DNA from: Spartobacteria bacterium UBA695
Lineage (GTDB): Bacteria; Verrucomicrobiota; Verrucomicrobiia; Chthoniobacterales; Chthoniobacteraceae
Assembly: GCA_002298145.1 (NCBI GenBank)
Contig: DBMP01000015.1
Coordinates: 124,001 to 188,000 of the forward strand
Reading direction: 5' to 3'
Length of the DNA stretch: 64,000 nucleotides
The position numbers and the translations under genes were made by a program. How positions within the stretch are numbered: the stretch's first letter is position 1; the number at the start of each line of letters is the position of its first letter. This document shows, piece after piece, positions 26,302-35,331 of this stretch. The notes beneath the pieces were generated by a model. It saw nothing but the letters and a program-made list of their open reading frames with translations, was not told where the DNA came from and ran no database searches.

Positions 26302-28437
26302 CTAGAATTCGTAGGCCACACCACCATAGTAACCACGCCCAGCTCCATACTGCGGCGCGCCGACCCCAATGCCGCTTCCATCGCGGAGTTCGTAGATTTT
26401 ATCGAACAGATTCACAACATCGAAGCGCACCTTTAGGTCACTCCAGCCGGGGACCTTAAACCGATGCTCCACGCCAAGGTTAACCGTCGCATACGCCTGG
26501 CCCTTCTGCGTATTCGCGAAACCTTTTCTTAACCCGCTGCCGTAGAGCGAATCGGCGTAGATCCGTGTGCCGCCCCATGTATAGGAGGTGCCTAGGGAGC
26601 CGGTGAAGCGCTGGTCGTGGTCGAGGAAAACGTCGTGTTTGGCGATATAGTCCAGCTCCTCTTGGCTAAACTCAAACTGCCCCGAGGTGATTTGCTTTCC
26701 GACGGCATGACTGTAAGCCACATTGGCATAAGCCGCGAAGGAGCCTTTCTGGTAGTTCGCCGTCAACTCGGTGCCATATACCTCACCCTGGTCATAGTTG
26801 AACGGAGAGAAGATCAGCGCCTGGCCAAATTGCCCCTCGTCGAGTTGGTTTTTGGCAATCTTGTAATAGCTATCCCATCCAAGGGTCAGGTCGGAGGTGA
26901 CCTTCTGGACCACTCCGGCGTCAAAGTAATGCGAGCGTTCAGAGCGAACCGGATCGCTCGTTGTCACCTCGGAGGCATTGGTAGTATTGGCAAACTTGGC
27001 GATACTTTCCTGCTGAACGAGTTCCAAAGGCGGCGGCGTGAAATAGCGTGCATACCCAATATGCACCGTCGTCGCATCAGTTGCCTGGTACACTGCGTTA
27101 ATGCGTGGGCTGAGCTGGCATTCGTTGGCATACGCGTCCACGACGTCAAACCGGGTTCCGTAGTTAAGGGTCAGTTTCTCCAGCAGCTTCCACTCGTCCT
27201 GAAGATACAGCCCGTAAAGATACCCGTCTTTGCGGCTATTATCCACGATCGCAAGAGGATCGGTGCCGAGCTGATTGCCCAGCGCATCGGTTGCAAAAAC
27301 ATCGTCCGTGGTTTTTACCGTTGCTTGCTCCGCGGTAAATAGCAGGCCTGAACGAAGAGTGTGCTGGTCGGTAAGCTTGTAGCTTGCGTCCGCCTGGAAG
27401 CCGTTGGAGATAATACTCCGGTCAACCTTGCTGGAGACCCCGTTAAAGATCAGGTCGCCCGTGCGATCCGGCGTATACTGGATACGGCTGTATTGCGTAA
27501 AGACGGCCAGTTGAAGGTTCAGATCGTCGGCGGTTTTCTGATAACTCACGATATCATAATAGTTCTGCTCGGTTTGATTTTCGTTCAAGAGCGCTGAATT
27601 AAACGTCGACAAACTCCCGAGCGTGAATGCAGGTGTCTGGTTCGGATTATTCGGGATCTGAAAATCGCTATGCGCACCGCTCAGGATCAGGCTGATTCGG
27701 CTTGTGTCGTCGATCAAATATGAGGCATACCCGAACCCCTTGAACTGATCCGTGTAGTCGTGAAGTGCTCGTGCACTGGACGTCGGGTTTTCAATCCCCA
27801 AGTCACTATGCAGCGAGCTGGCGGTGAAGTAATAGCTCCACTTTCCGGCCGTATTTCCATATTGGAGGGAAGGCGCGAAGGTGTCGTAGCTCCCGCCATA
27901 GAGCGAGATTTCACCGCCGGGATCGGACGCGCCGTTCTTGGTGTGAATATCCATGATCCCCGCCGTCCGGTAGCCGAACTGAGCAGGGAGCGCGCCGGTG
28001 ATCAGCGACATATTTTGGATGAACCGGGTATCCAACGCCTGCCCAAACCCCGCGAGCCCCTCGGGAAGCAGCACGTCGTCGATTCGATATTGCAGGTTCG
28101 CGTGTTCGCCCCGCACGTGGAGTTGCCCAAAGGAATCCTGCGCCACCGAGGGCAACCGCAATGCAGTTTGGTTAAAGGGGGCATTGGCGCCTTGGGATTG
28201 CGAGTCGATCCGCTCTTGAGTAATCGTGTACTCGGTCGCGCCGAGGCTCGGGACGATCTCATCGCGCGCCGCGTCCAGTCTGCTCACCACGACGACCTCG
28301 GGAAGCACGGTGGTGGTTTCGCTGGACGGTGGCGTGTTCGCCGCGGTGGGGGTTGTATTTTGGTCCGCTGCCGGGCAGGGGAAAGTTACGGCCAGTTGAA
28401 GCAGGGCCGTTCCACTTAAAAGCATGATTCGCTTCAT
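26302..28437 (-). CDS. TonB-dependent outer membrane receptor
   Basis: The product (711 aa) has a signal peptide (to about residue 23, ending PAA), a TonB-box-like TTVLPEVVVVS at about 42-52, a plug domain (about 55-180, with LRLPSVAQDSFGQLHVRGE) and a long beta-barrel with alternating aromatic strands, ending in YYGGVAYEF with terminal Phe as usual for outer membrane barrels. It imports a bound ligand across the outer membrane using TonB/ExbBD energy. The ligand is not clear; no SusD-like partner is adjacent, so a metal complex or vitamin is as likely as a sugar. The small His/Cys-rich membrane protein 152 bases upstream on the same strand may be a partner. Confidence 0.88.
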   Translation of the reverse strand: MKRIMLLSGTALLQLAVTFPCPAADQNTTPTAANTPPSSETTTVLPEVVVVSRLDAARDEIVPSLGATEYTITQERIDSQSQGANAPFNQTALRLPSVAQDSFGQLHVRGEHANLQYRIDDVLLPEGLAGFGQALDTRFIQNMSLITGALPAQFGYRTAGIMDIHTKNGASDPGGEISLYGGSYDTFAPSLQYGNTAGKWSYYFTASSLHSDLGIENPTSSARALHDYTDQFKGFGYASYLIDDTSRISLILSGAHSDFQIPNNPNQTPAFTLGSLSTFNSALLNENQTEQNYYDIVSYQKTADDLNLQLAVFTQYSRIQYTPDRTGDLIFNGVSSKVDRSIISNGFQADASYKLTDQHTLRSGLLFTAEQATVKTTDDVFATDALGNQLGTDPLAIVDNSRKDGYLYGLYLQDEWKLLEKLTLNYGTRFDVVDAYANECQLSPRINAVYQATDATTVHIGYARYFTPPPLELVQQESIAKFANTTNASEVTTSDPVRSERSHYFDAGVVQKVTSDLTLGWDSYYKIAKNQLDEGQFGQALIFSPFNYDQGEVYGTELTANYQKGSFAAYANVAYSHAVGKQITSGQFEFSQEELDYIAKHDVFLDHDQRFTGSLGTSYTWGGTRIYADSLYGSGLRKGFANTQKGQAYATVNLGVEHRFKVPGWSDLKVRFDVVNLFDKIYELRDGSGIGVGAPQYGAGRGYYGGVAYEF

Positions 28438-28589
28438 GTTTGTTTTCGGTTGTTAAAAGATAAAAGAGAGTTGGGCGCGCCCACGTCCGTGCGATGGGTA
28501 CGGAAGGGCGAGGCGCCAGCGTGGCACAGGCGTTTTCTAACGGGATCCAAGGATGGGGCGCGAGTGCGCCTTGATGAAATTCCTATCGA

Positions 28590-28922
28590 TTATTGAATAC
28601 GATCCAATACCGGCGGCGCATGCTCAAGGACGCGACGGGAGAGAAACAGGCCGTCCACCCAAACCAGACGGGGTAGCACCAGTTGCTCAAAAATCCATTC
28701 GACAAGAATCGCCACCCCGGGGCCAACCGCGGGAATATCGCACTCGCCGTACATAAAGAGCGTCACGGCACATTCGTGATCGTCCGCACCGGCATCGTGG
28801 TGAGCCCATTCGTGAAGCTGAGGCGAAACCGCCATGGCCATCACGATGAGCAATTGGACCATCAGCAACGCGATGATCCCCCTTCGCAAAGCAAAGCCCT
28901 GGGGCTGGAAAACCCAATTCAT
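28590..28922 (-). CDS. Small membrane protein with His/Cys-rich motif
   Basis: The product (110 aa) has one hydrophobic helix (IIALLMVQLLIVMAMAV, about 16-33) followed by LHEWAHHDAGADDHECAV and YGEC, a cluster of His, Asp and Cys able to bind a metal. A second hydrophobic part (VGPGVAILVEWIFEQLVLP) follows. The frame could be read from 29264, but the conserved-looking part begins at ATG 28922, with GAGG about 14 bases upstream. It resembles small DUF2946-like proteins near copper or zinc transport genes; this is from pattern, not a firm assignment. Its position just before the TonB-dependent receptor on the same strand suggests a joint role in metal uptake or sensing. Confidence 0.6.
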   Translation of the reverse strand: MNWVFQPQGFALRRGIIALLMVQLLIVMAMAVSPQLHEWAHHDAGADDHECAVTLFMYGECDIPAVGPGVAILVEWIFEQLVLPRLVWVDGLFLSRRVLEHAPPVLDRIQ

Positions 28923-29318
28923 CTTGCGAATCGCCTCGCAAATACCAACCTGGATCTGTCGCCGCAACCCACCCTCCAATAGCGATCTCAGAAGGGTCTG
29001 TTTCTGAGAAAGGTGGAGCATATGAGCAGATTTGCAGGTTACATTATGATAGTCAAGTATCAGTTCTGATCCATTAATTTTCCCCCCGAATATCCCGTAG
29101 GCTAAGGGCGATCCGCGCCCCCCCTCTTCCGACGGCCAGATGCTCCAAAAGCCCATCCATCCGCGCCCTGGATAAGTGAGCTGGATTTTTGCTCCCCTTG
29201 GCAGGTCGGCTCGCATTTCGCCGGACGCATGAGAAAAGCCGCCTTTTGTGTTCTTTAAAGTCACCGCAAATAAGCTACACTCAGGTCACGTAAGTACCGG
29301 TGTGGAAGGAATTACCGC
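28923..29318. other. Divergent intergenic region upstream of metK
   Basis: No convincing gene is seen; the minus-strand frame through it looks like translated non-coding DNA. The A/T-rich part at about 29030-29080 may hold the promoter of the minus-strand gene. The metK leader has a small hairpin and a good ribosome binding site (next entry). I could not recognise any known SAM riboswitch class. Confidence 0.45.
29277..29310 (+). promoter_or_regulatory. metK leader hairpin and ribosome binding site
   Basis: ACAC (29277-29280) and GGT (29284-29286) can pair with GTGT (29300-29303) and ACC (29296-29298) around a 9-base loop. The ribosome binding site GGAAGGA (29304-29310) follows directly, 8 bases before the ATG of metK. 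The hairpin is weak; control by it is only a possibility. Confidence 0.4.
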
Positions 29319-30422
29319 ATGAGCCGTTCGTTTATCTTTACCTCCGAATCGGTGGCCGAGGGGCATCCCGACAAGGTCTGCGATTTCATCGCCGATTCGA
29401 TTCTCGATGCCAACCTGGCCCAGGACCCGGAAAGCCGCGTGGCCTGCGAGGTTCTATGCAAAAATGAACATGTCATCCTGGCCGGGGAGATTTCTTCCCT
29501 GGCGCAGATCGATGCCGAAGCCGTCGCCAGAGCCGCCATCCGGGAAATCGGCTACACGGACGAGGCGGCCCGGTTCAATGCCGACTCCGCCCGGGTGCAA
29601 AACCTGATCGGCCCCCAGTCCCCGGATATTGCGCGGGGCGTCAAGCGAGAGAGCGCCATGGAGATGGGCGCCGGGGACCAGGGGCTCGTTTTCGGCTTTG
29701 CCACGCGGGAGACTCCGGAGCTGCTCCCGCTGCCGATCTGCCTCGCGCACCGGGTAACGCGCGCCTTGGCCGAGGCCCGCAAGGCGCATGTGGCCCCCTG
29801 GTTGCGGCCCGATGCCAAGGCGCAAATCTCCGTCCGATACGAACAGGGCGAGCCCGTGGAGGTGACCGATGCCGTCGTCTCCACCCAGCACGCCCCGGGG
29901 ACCTCGCAAGGGGAGCTCCACGCCTTCGTAGAGGAGCACCTCCTGCCGCGCGCCCTGGGCCAATGGTATCGCAAAGGCATCCGGCTCTTTGTGAACCGCA
30001 CGGGCGAATTCGTCATCGGCGGCCCAGAGGGGGATTGCGGGCTGACCGGGCGCAAGATCATCGTGGACACCTACGGCGGGTTTGCCCGGCACGGCGGCGG
30101 TTCATTTAGCGGAAAGGACCCCACGAAGGTGGACCGCAGCGCGGCTTACTTTGCCCGGTTCGTCGCCCGGCAGATTGTGACCCAGGGCCTGGCGGATTGT
30201 GCAGAACTCCAGGTCGCCTATGCCATCGGAGTGGCGCAGCCGGTCTCAATCGCGGTGGACACACGCGGCACCGGCGACGAGCGGCTGGCGGAACGCTTCG
30301 CGAGGCAGTTCGACTACCGGCCCGCAGCCATCATCGAACAGCTCGACTTGCGGCGGCCCATCTACCGGGCCACCACCAACTACGGGCACTTCGGCAAATC
30401 GGAACTGCCCTGGGAAAAGTAA
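29319..30422 (+). CDS. metK: S-adenosylmethionine synthetase
   Basis: The product (367 aa) makes S-adenosylmethionine from methionine and ATP in the cytoplasm. The start FTSESVAEGHPDKVCD, the ATP-site motif GAGDQGLVFG and the phosphate loop GGGSFSGKDPTKVDRS are all present, and the three-fold repeated alpha/beta layout and length are normal. A ribosome binding site GGAAGGA stands 8 bases before the ATG. No ahcY or methionine gene is adjacent, so it is probably transcribed alone. No sign of transfer or damage. Confidence 0.97.
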   Translation: MSRSFIFTSESVAEGHPDKVCDFIADSILDANLAQDPESRVACEVLCKNEHVILAGEISSLAQIDAEAVARAAIREIGYTDEAARFNADSARVQNLIGPQSPDIARGVKRESAMEMGAGDQGLVFGFATRETPELLPLPICLAHRVTRALAEARKAHVAPWLRPDAKAQISVRYEQGEPVEVTDAVVSTQHAPGTSQGELHAFVEEHLLPRALGQWYRKGIRLFVNRTGEFVIGGPEGDCGLTGRKIIVDTYGGFARHGGGSFSGKDPTKVDRSAAYFARFVARQIVTQGLADCAELQVAYAIGVAQPVSIAVDTRGTGDERLAERFARQFDYRPAAIIEQLDLRRPIYRATTNYGHFGKSELPWEK

Positions 30423-30643
30423 GGCCGCCTTATCCAGCTTGACCTTCCGGGAACCCGGCTCACAATGGGCGGGTTTGCAGCTCCCCTCCCGGCCAATGGA
30501 GAGTTGCATTTCCCCCTTTCAACCCACCTTTTCCCAAACCATGACTTTTCGATACGGGAGACGCTTCCGTATCAGCGCGGGAACCCGGGGAGGAGGAGTG
30601 CATTGAAGCGGGAAAACGACGGAACCAGGATCGAGGATTATTG

Positions 30644-33600
30644 ATGACCCATAAGCCAAACAGCAAAAAAGAAGGCGAAAAACCTCATGCGACCGGGGCG
30701 GTTCCTCAGGAAAAAGCGCCTGCGAACGGCGCGCCAGAGGCCGGTTTCCCCATCGTCGGCATTGGCGCATCGGCCGGGGGCCTGGCAGCATTCGAGGCCT
30801 TTTTTTCCGCCATGCCCGCCGACACCGTTCCCGGCATGGCCTTCGTCGTCGTGCAGCATCTCTCGCCGGATTACAAAAGCATCCTCACCGAGTTGATCAA
30901 GCGCTACACCCGCATGCAGGTCTTCGAGGTCGAGGACGGCATGGCCGTGCAGCCCAACTGCGCCTACATCATCCCACCCAACCGGGACCTGGCGCTCGTC
31001 AACGGCACCCTGCAACTGCTGGAGCCGGGCGCGCCTCGGGGCCTGCGCCTGCCGATCGACTATTTCTTCCGCTCCATGGCCGAGGATCAGCACGAGAAAA
31101 CCATCTGCATCATCCTCTCCGGCACCGGCAGCGATGGCACGCTCGGGGTCCGGTCCGTCAAGGGCGAAGGCGGCATGGTCATGGTCCAGCAGCCCGAGTC
31201 CACCGAATACGACGGCATGCCGCGCAGTGCCATCGCCACCGGCATGGTGGACTACATCCTGCCCCCGGCCGAGATGCCCGCCCAGCTGCTGGCCTTCGCC
31301 GCTCACGCCTTTGGGAAGGCCCCCCTCCTGGTCGCGCCACAGCCGCACAAAGTAGAGGATGCCAAGAACAAGATCTTCACCCTGCTGCGCGTCCAGACCG
31401 GGCACGATTTTTCCCATTACAAGAAAAACACCATCGAACGGCGCATCGAACGGCGCATGGCGGTTCACCAAATCGAACGGCTTGAAGACTACGTCCACTA
31501 CTTGCAGCAGAACCCGGCGGAGGTGGAGGCCCTCTTTCTCGATCTTTTAATCGGCGTCACCAATTTCTTCCGCGACCCCGCGGCCTTCGAAACCCTTCGC
31601 AAGCAGGTCATTCCCCGGCTCTTTGTCAACAAACCCGCGAGCACGATGATCCGGGTATGGGTGCCCGGCTGCTCCACGGGCGAGGAGGCTTACTCCATCG
31701 CCATCCTGCTCCAGGAGTACATGGAAGCCATCAAGCAGCATTTCGTCGTACAGGTATTTGCCACGGACATTGACAGCCGGGCCATCGAGCGAGCCCGCGC
31801 CGGGATCTACCCCGCGAGCATCGCCGCCGACGTCTCCCCGGAACGCTTGGCGCGCTTTTTCGCCCAGGAACCGGATCATACCTCCTACCGTATCCAGAAA
31901 AACATTCGCGATCTGCTGGTCTTTAGCGAGCAGGACCTCATCAAAGACCCCCCGTTTTCCAAGCTCGACCTGGTCAGCTGCCGCAACCTCCTTATTTACA
32001 TGGACGGCGATCTGCAAAAGAAGCTGACCCCCCTCTTTCACTACTCCCTCAACCCCGGCGGATTCCTCTTCCTGGGGACCTCGGAAAGCGTGGGCGACTT
32101 CGTGGACCTTTTTTCCACCCTCGATAGCAAAGCAAAGCTCTACCAGCGCAAAGACGACGCGCACCGGGCACGCAGCCTGGCCGTGGGGCGCTTCCTGCCC
32201 GCCGCCCATGAGCGCTCCACCCAGCGACCGGCGGGAAAAGCGACCGGCAACAAGACCCCCTTGCGCGAGCTGACCGAACGGACCTTGCTGCAAGAGTACG
32301 CCTCGGCGGGAGTGCTCGTCAACGAACGCGGGGACATTCTCTACCTGCACGGGCGCAGCGGCGACTACCTCGAGCCCTCGCCAGGCGAAGCTGGCATGAA
32401 CATCCTCAAAATGGCCCGCGAAGGGCTGCGGCGGGACTTGACCATCGCCCTGCACAAAGCCGTCGCGCAAGGCGAGCCGATCCGCCACCCCGCGCTGCGG
32501 ATCAAAACCAACAGCCATTTCACCACCGTTAACCTCATCGTGCGGCCCGTGGGGGGCGAACCCAATCCGACCGCCGAGAGCGCCCTCTTCCTGGTCATCC
32601 TGGAAAAAGCCCCCGATGCTCCCCTGGAAAAGGCGCTCGCGGAGGCCGCCGAGGCCGAGAAAACCCGCGGCCCGCAGGACGTCGACACCCGCATCATCGA
32701 GCTAAAGCAGGAGCTGCGCGCCAAAGAAGAATACCTCCACAGCACCAACGAAGAGCTGGAAACCTCCAACGAAGAACTCAAATCCTCCAACGAGGAAATG
32801 CAGTCCATGAACGAGGAATTGCAGTCCACCAACGAAGAGCTGGAAACCTCCAAGGAAGAACTGCAATCGGTCAACGAAGAGCTGGCCACGGTCAACGCCG
32901 AGCTGCAAACCAAAGTCTCCGATCTATCCCGGGCCAACAACGACATGAACAACCTGCTGGCCGGCACCGGCATGGGCACCGTTTTCGTGGATCACCACCT
33001 GCGGATCCAGCGCTTCACCCCCGCCGTCACCCAGGTCATCAACCTGATCCTGACCGACGTGGGGCGCCCCGTGGGCCACATCGTCTCCAACCTGGTAGGC
33101 TACAACCGCCTGGTGGAGGATGTGCAATCGGTGCTCAACACGCTCATCCCCAAGGAAATCGAAGTACAGACCAAGGCCGGTGCATGGTACTTGCTCGGCA
33201 TCCGCCCCTACCGCACGCTGGAAAATGTGATCGAAGGAGCCGTCATCAACTTCGTGGACATCACGGAGATGAAAAAAGCGCAGAACGTGCTCCAGGATTC
33301 CGAGGTCCTGCGCCGCCTGGCCGTGGTGGTAAGGGACTCGCGGGACGCCATCCTCGTACAGGATATGGAAGGGCACATTCTGGGATGGAACCCGGGGGCA
33401 GAAAGAATGTACGGCTGGAGCGAAGCCGAGGCCTTGCATATGAATATCCGCGATATGATTCCGGAAGATCGGCGGGCAGGCGCGCTGGAAACCACCAAAC
33501 AGCTTTCCAAGACCGGGGAGATGAAACCCTACCGCATGCAGCGGCTCACCAAAGACGGGCGAACCGTGGAGGTGTGGATCAACGCCTCCCCGTTGATCCA

Positions 33601-33655
33601 CAAAACGGACGAAGTATACGCCATCGCGACGACAGAGAGATTCGTAAAAGACTAA
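30644..33655 (+). CDS. CheB-CheR-PAS fusion signalling protein
   Basis: The product (1003 aa) joins a CheB methylesterase domain (about 35-220), a CheR methyltransferase domain (about 235-500), a long coiled coil (about 685-760) and two PAS-like domains (about 765-875 and 880-1003). CheB residues Ser43 (GASAGG), His72 (VVVQHLSP) and Asp164 (GTGSDGTLG) are present. CheR shows GVTNFFRDP and the SAM-binding block VWVPGCSTGEEAYSIA. The coiled coil is made of repeated NEEL-type heptads. There is no kinase domain; it ends after PAS. The next gene, a histidine kinase, starts 5 bases later, so the two probably act together. GAGG stands 7 bases before ATG 30644. No chemoreceptor or flagellar gene is nearby, so the output is probably not classical chemotaxis. 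Confidence 0.9.
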   Translation: MTHKPNSKKEGEKPHATGAVPQEKAPANGAPEAGFPIVGIGASAGGLAAFEAFFSAMPADTVPGMAFVVVQHLSPDYKSILTELIKRYTRMQVFEVEDGMAVQPNCAYIIPPNRDLALVNGTLQLLEPGAPRGLRLPIDYFFRSMAEDQHEKTICIILSGTGSDGTLGVRSVKGEGGMVMVQQPESTEYDGMPRSAIATGMVDYILPPAEMPAQLLAFAAHAFGKAPLLVAPQPHKVEDAKNKIFTLLRVQTGHDFSHYKKNTIERRIERRMAVHQIERLEDYVHYLQQNPAEVEALFLDLLIGVTNFFRDPAAFETLRKQVIPRLFVNKPASTMIRVWVPGCSTGEEAYSIAILLQEYMEAIKQHFVVQVFATDIDSRAIERARAGIYPASIAADVSPERLARFFAQEPDHTSYRIQKNIRDLLVFSEQDLIKDPPFSKLDLVSCRNLLIYMDGDLQKKLTPLFHYSLNPGGFLFLGTSESVGDFVDLFSTLDSKAKLYQRKDDAHRARSLAVGRFLPAAHERSTQRPAGKATGNKTPLRELTERTLLQEYASAGVLVNERGDILYLHGRSGDYLEPSPGEAGMNILKMAREGLRRDLTIALHKAVAQGEPIRHPALRIKTNSHFTTVNLIVRPVGGEPNPTAESALFLVILEKAPDAPLEKALAEAAEAEKTRGPQDVDTRIIELKQELRAKEEYLHSTNEELETSNEELKSSNEEMQSMNEELQSTNEELETSKEELQSVNEELATVNAELQTKVSDLSRANNDMNNLLAGTGMGTVFVDHHLRIQRFTPAVTQVINLILTDVGRPVGHIVSNLVGYNRLVEDVQSVLNTLIPKEIEVQTKAGAWYLLGIRPYRTLENVIEGAVINFVDITEMKKAQNVLQDSEVLRRLAVVVRDSRDAILVQDMEGHILGWNPGAERMYGWSEAEALHMNIRDMIPEDRRAGALETTKQLSKTGEMKPYRMQRLTKDGRTVEVWINASPLIHKTDEVYAIATTERFVKD

Positions 33656-33660
33656 TTCCA

Positions 33661-35331
33661 ATGAACGCAAAAAGGCCTCGCCTGAGCACGACTAACGCCT
33701 TGCGAAAGCGGGCCGAAGAGCGACTGCTGAAAGTCGTGTCCATCGAGAGGGAAGCCCTCTCCCCCGCCCAGGTGCGCGATGTCCTGCACGATCTGCATGT
33801 CCACCAGATCGAGTTGGAGATGCAGAACGAAGAGCTGCGCCGGGCCCAAACAGAGCTGGAAGCCTCCCGCGAGCGCTACTTCGACCTCTACGACATGGCC
33901 CCGGTAGGCTATATCACCCTGAGTGAAAAGGGCATGATCCAGGAAGCCAACCTGACCGCCGCCAAACTGCTCTGCATGGAGCGCGGGGCCTTGGTCAAGC
34001 TGCCGTTGACGCGCTTCATCGTCTACGAAGATCAGGACATTTACTACCAATACCACCGCCAACTCTTTAAATCCGGCCACCCCCAAGCCTGCGAGCTGCG
34101 GTTGGCCCCGAAAAACGGCGCTCCCTTCTGGGCAAATGTCGAGGCGATCGCGACCACGAGCAAGGAAGGGGCCCCCGTGTTCCGCATCGTCATCAGCGAC
34201 ATCACCGAGCGCAAACGGGCCCAGGAAGCCCTCAAAATAGCGCACGACGGCCTGGAGCGCAGCGTGCGGGAGCGCACCGACGAACTTCAGATCGCCAACC
34301 TCGCACTGCGCGAAAGCGAGAGGCGCTTCCGGCAAATGGCCGAAAACGTGCGCGAAGTCTTCTGGCTCTCAGATGCGCAGCGCAGCTATGCCTACTACAC
34401 GAGCCCGGCCTACGAAGAGATCTGGGGGCGTTCCCGCCAAGAGCTGGCCCGCAATCCGAACGCCTGGTTGGATGCCGTGCATCCCGAGGACCGGGAACTG
34501 GCCAACCAGACCTTCCGCTTGATTGGCGAATCCGGCGTTCCCGGCTCGTGTGAATACCGCATCATCCAGCCCGACGGCTCGCTCCGCTGGATCTTGGACC
34601 AGGGATCGCCCGTGCGGGATGAAACCGGGCAGGTCTACCGCATGGCCGGAGTGGCGAGGGATATTACCGAGCGCAAACAGGCAGAGGCGGCCTTAACCCG
34701 GTTGCAGGAGGAGCTCCTGAAAATCAGCGAACGCGAAAAGCAGCTCATCGCCCAGGAGCTGCACGACGGGCTCTGCCAGCACCTTTCCGGCACGGCAATA
34801 ATGGGCAGCCTGCTCTACCGGCATCTCGCCGAAAAGGGCAGCCCCGAGGCCGACAACGCCCGGCAGATTGGCGAATTGCTCAAAATCGGCGTGGACGAAG
34901 CGCGCAACCTCGCCCACGGGCTCCACCCCGTCCGGGCGGGGGGCGATGGCTTGGAGGAGGCGCTCTTACAGTATGCTAAAACGGCCACCAATCTTTTCCA
35001 TATCCATTGCACCTTTCGGTACGACAAATCCATCGGCGTCAAAAGCCAGGAAGTCGCCACCCACCTCTTCCGTATCACCCAGGAGGCCGTGAACAACGCC
35101 ATGAAACACGGCCAGGCCAGCCGAGTATTCATCACGCTAAAAAATAGCGCTCAGGGGCTCATCCTGACCATCCGGGATAACGGCGTCGGCATTCCCGAGG
35201 ACCGGCCGATTTCCAGCGGCATGGGCATCCAAATCATGCATCATCGCGCTGCGGTGATCCACGCCGAGATCACCATCCGCCGCGTGGGCAACCGGGGAAC
35301 GGTCGTCACTTGCAAGCTGCCCGCCTGTTAG
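33661..35331 (+). CDS. PAS-domain histidine kinase, NarL-partner type (HisKA_3)
   Basis: The product (556 aa) has an N-terminal coiled coil (about 14-70), two PAS domains (about 70-185 and 220-340), a HisKA_3 dimerisation domain with phospho-acceptor His368 in QELHDGLCQHLSG, and an HATPase domain with NNAMKHG and DNGVGIPED. It has no membrane segment, so it is a soluble sensor kinase. HisKA_3 kinases usually phosphorylate LuxR/NarL-type regulators; none is in the window. It starts 5 bases after the CheB-CheR gene and overlaps the convergent ice-binding-like gene by 4 bases at the stop codons. Residues 41-190 align without gaps to the hybrid kinase at 36943, so the two N-termini are paralogous. 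Confidence 0.92.
   Translation: MNAKRPRLSTTNALRKRAEERLLKVVSIEREALSPAQVRDVLHDLHVHQIELEMQNEELRRAQTELEASRERYFDLYDMAPVGYITLSEKGMIQEANLTAAKLLCMERGALVKLPLTRFIVYEDQDIYYQYHRQLFKSGHPQACELRLAPKNGAPFWANVEAIATTSKEGAPVFRIVISDITERKRAQEALKIAHDGLERSVRERTDELQIANLALRESERRFRQMAENVREVFWLSDAQRSYAYYTSPAYEEIWGRSRQELARNPNAWLDAVHPEDRELANQTFRLIGESGVPGSCEYRIIQPDGSLRWILDQGSPVRDETGQVYRMAGVARDITERKQAEAALTRLQEELLKISEREKQLIAQELHDGLCQHLSGTAIMGSLLYRHLAEKGSPEADNARQIGELLKIGVDEARNLAHGLHPVRAGGDGLEEALLQYAKTATNLFHIHCTFRYDKSIGVKSQEVATHLFRITQEAVNNAMKHGQASRVFITLKNSAQGLILTIRDNGVGIPEDRPISSGMGIQIMHHRAAVIHAEITIRRVGNRGTVVTCKLPAC

Noticed and set aside
29220..29318. A SAM riboswitch before metK
   Set aside because: The leader is short and shows only one weak hairpin; I could not match the conserved cores of known SAM riboswitch classes. 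Running Infernal with the SAM models would settle this.
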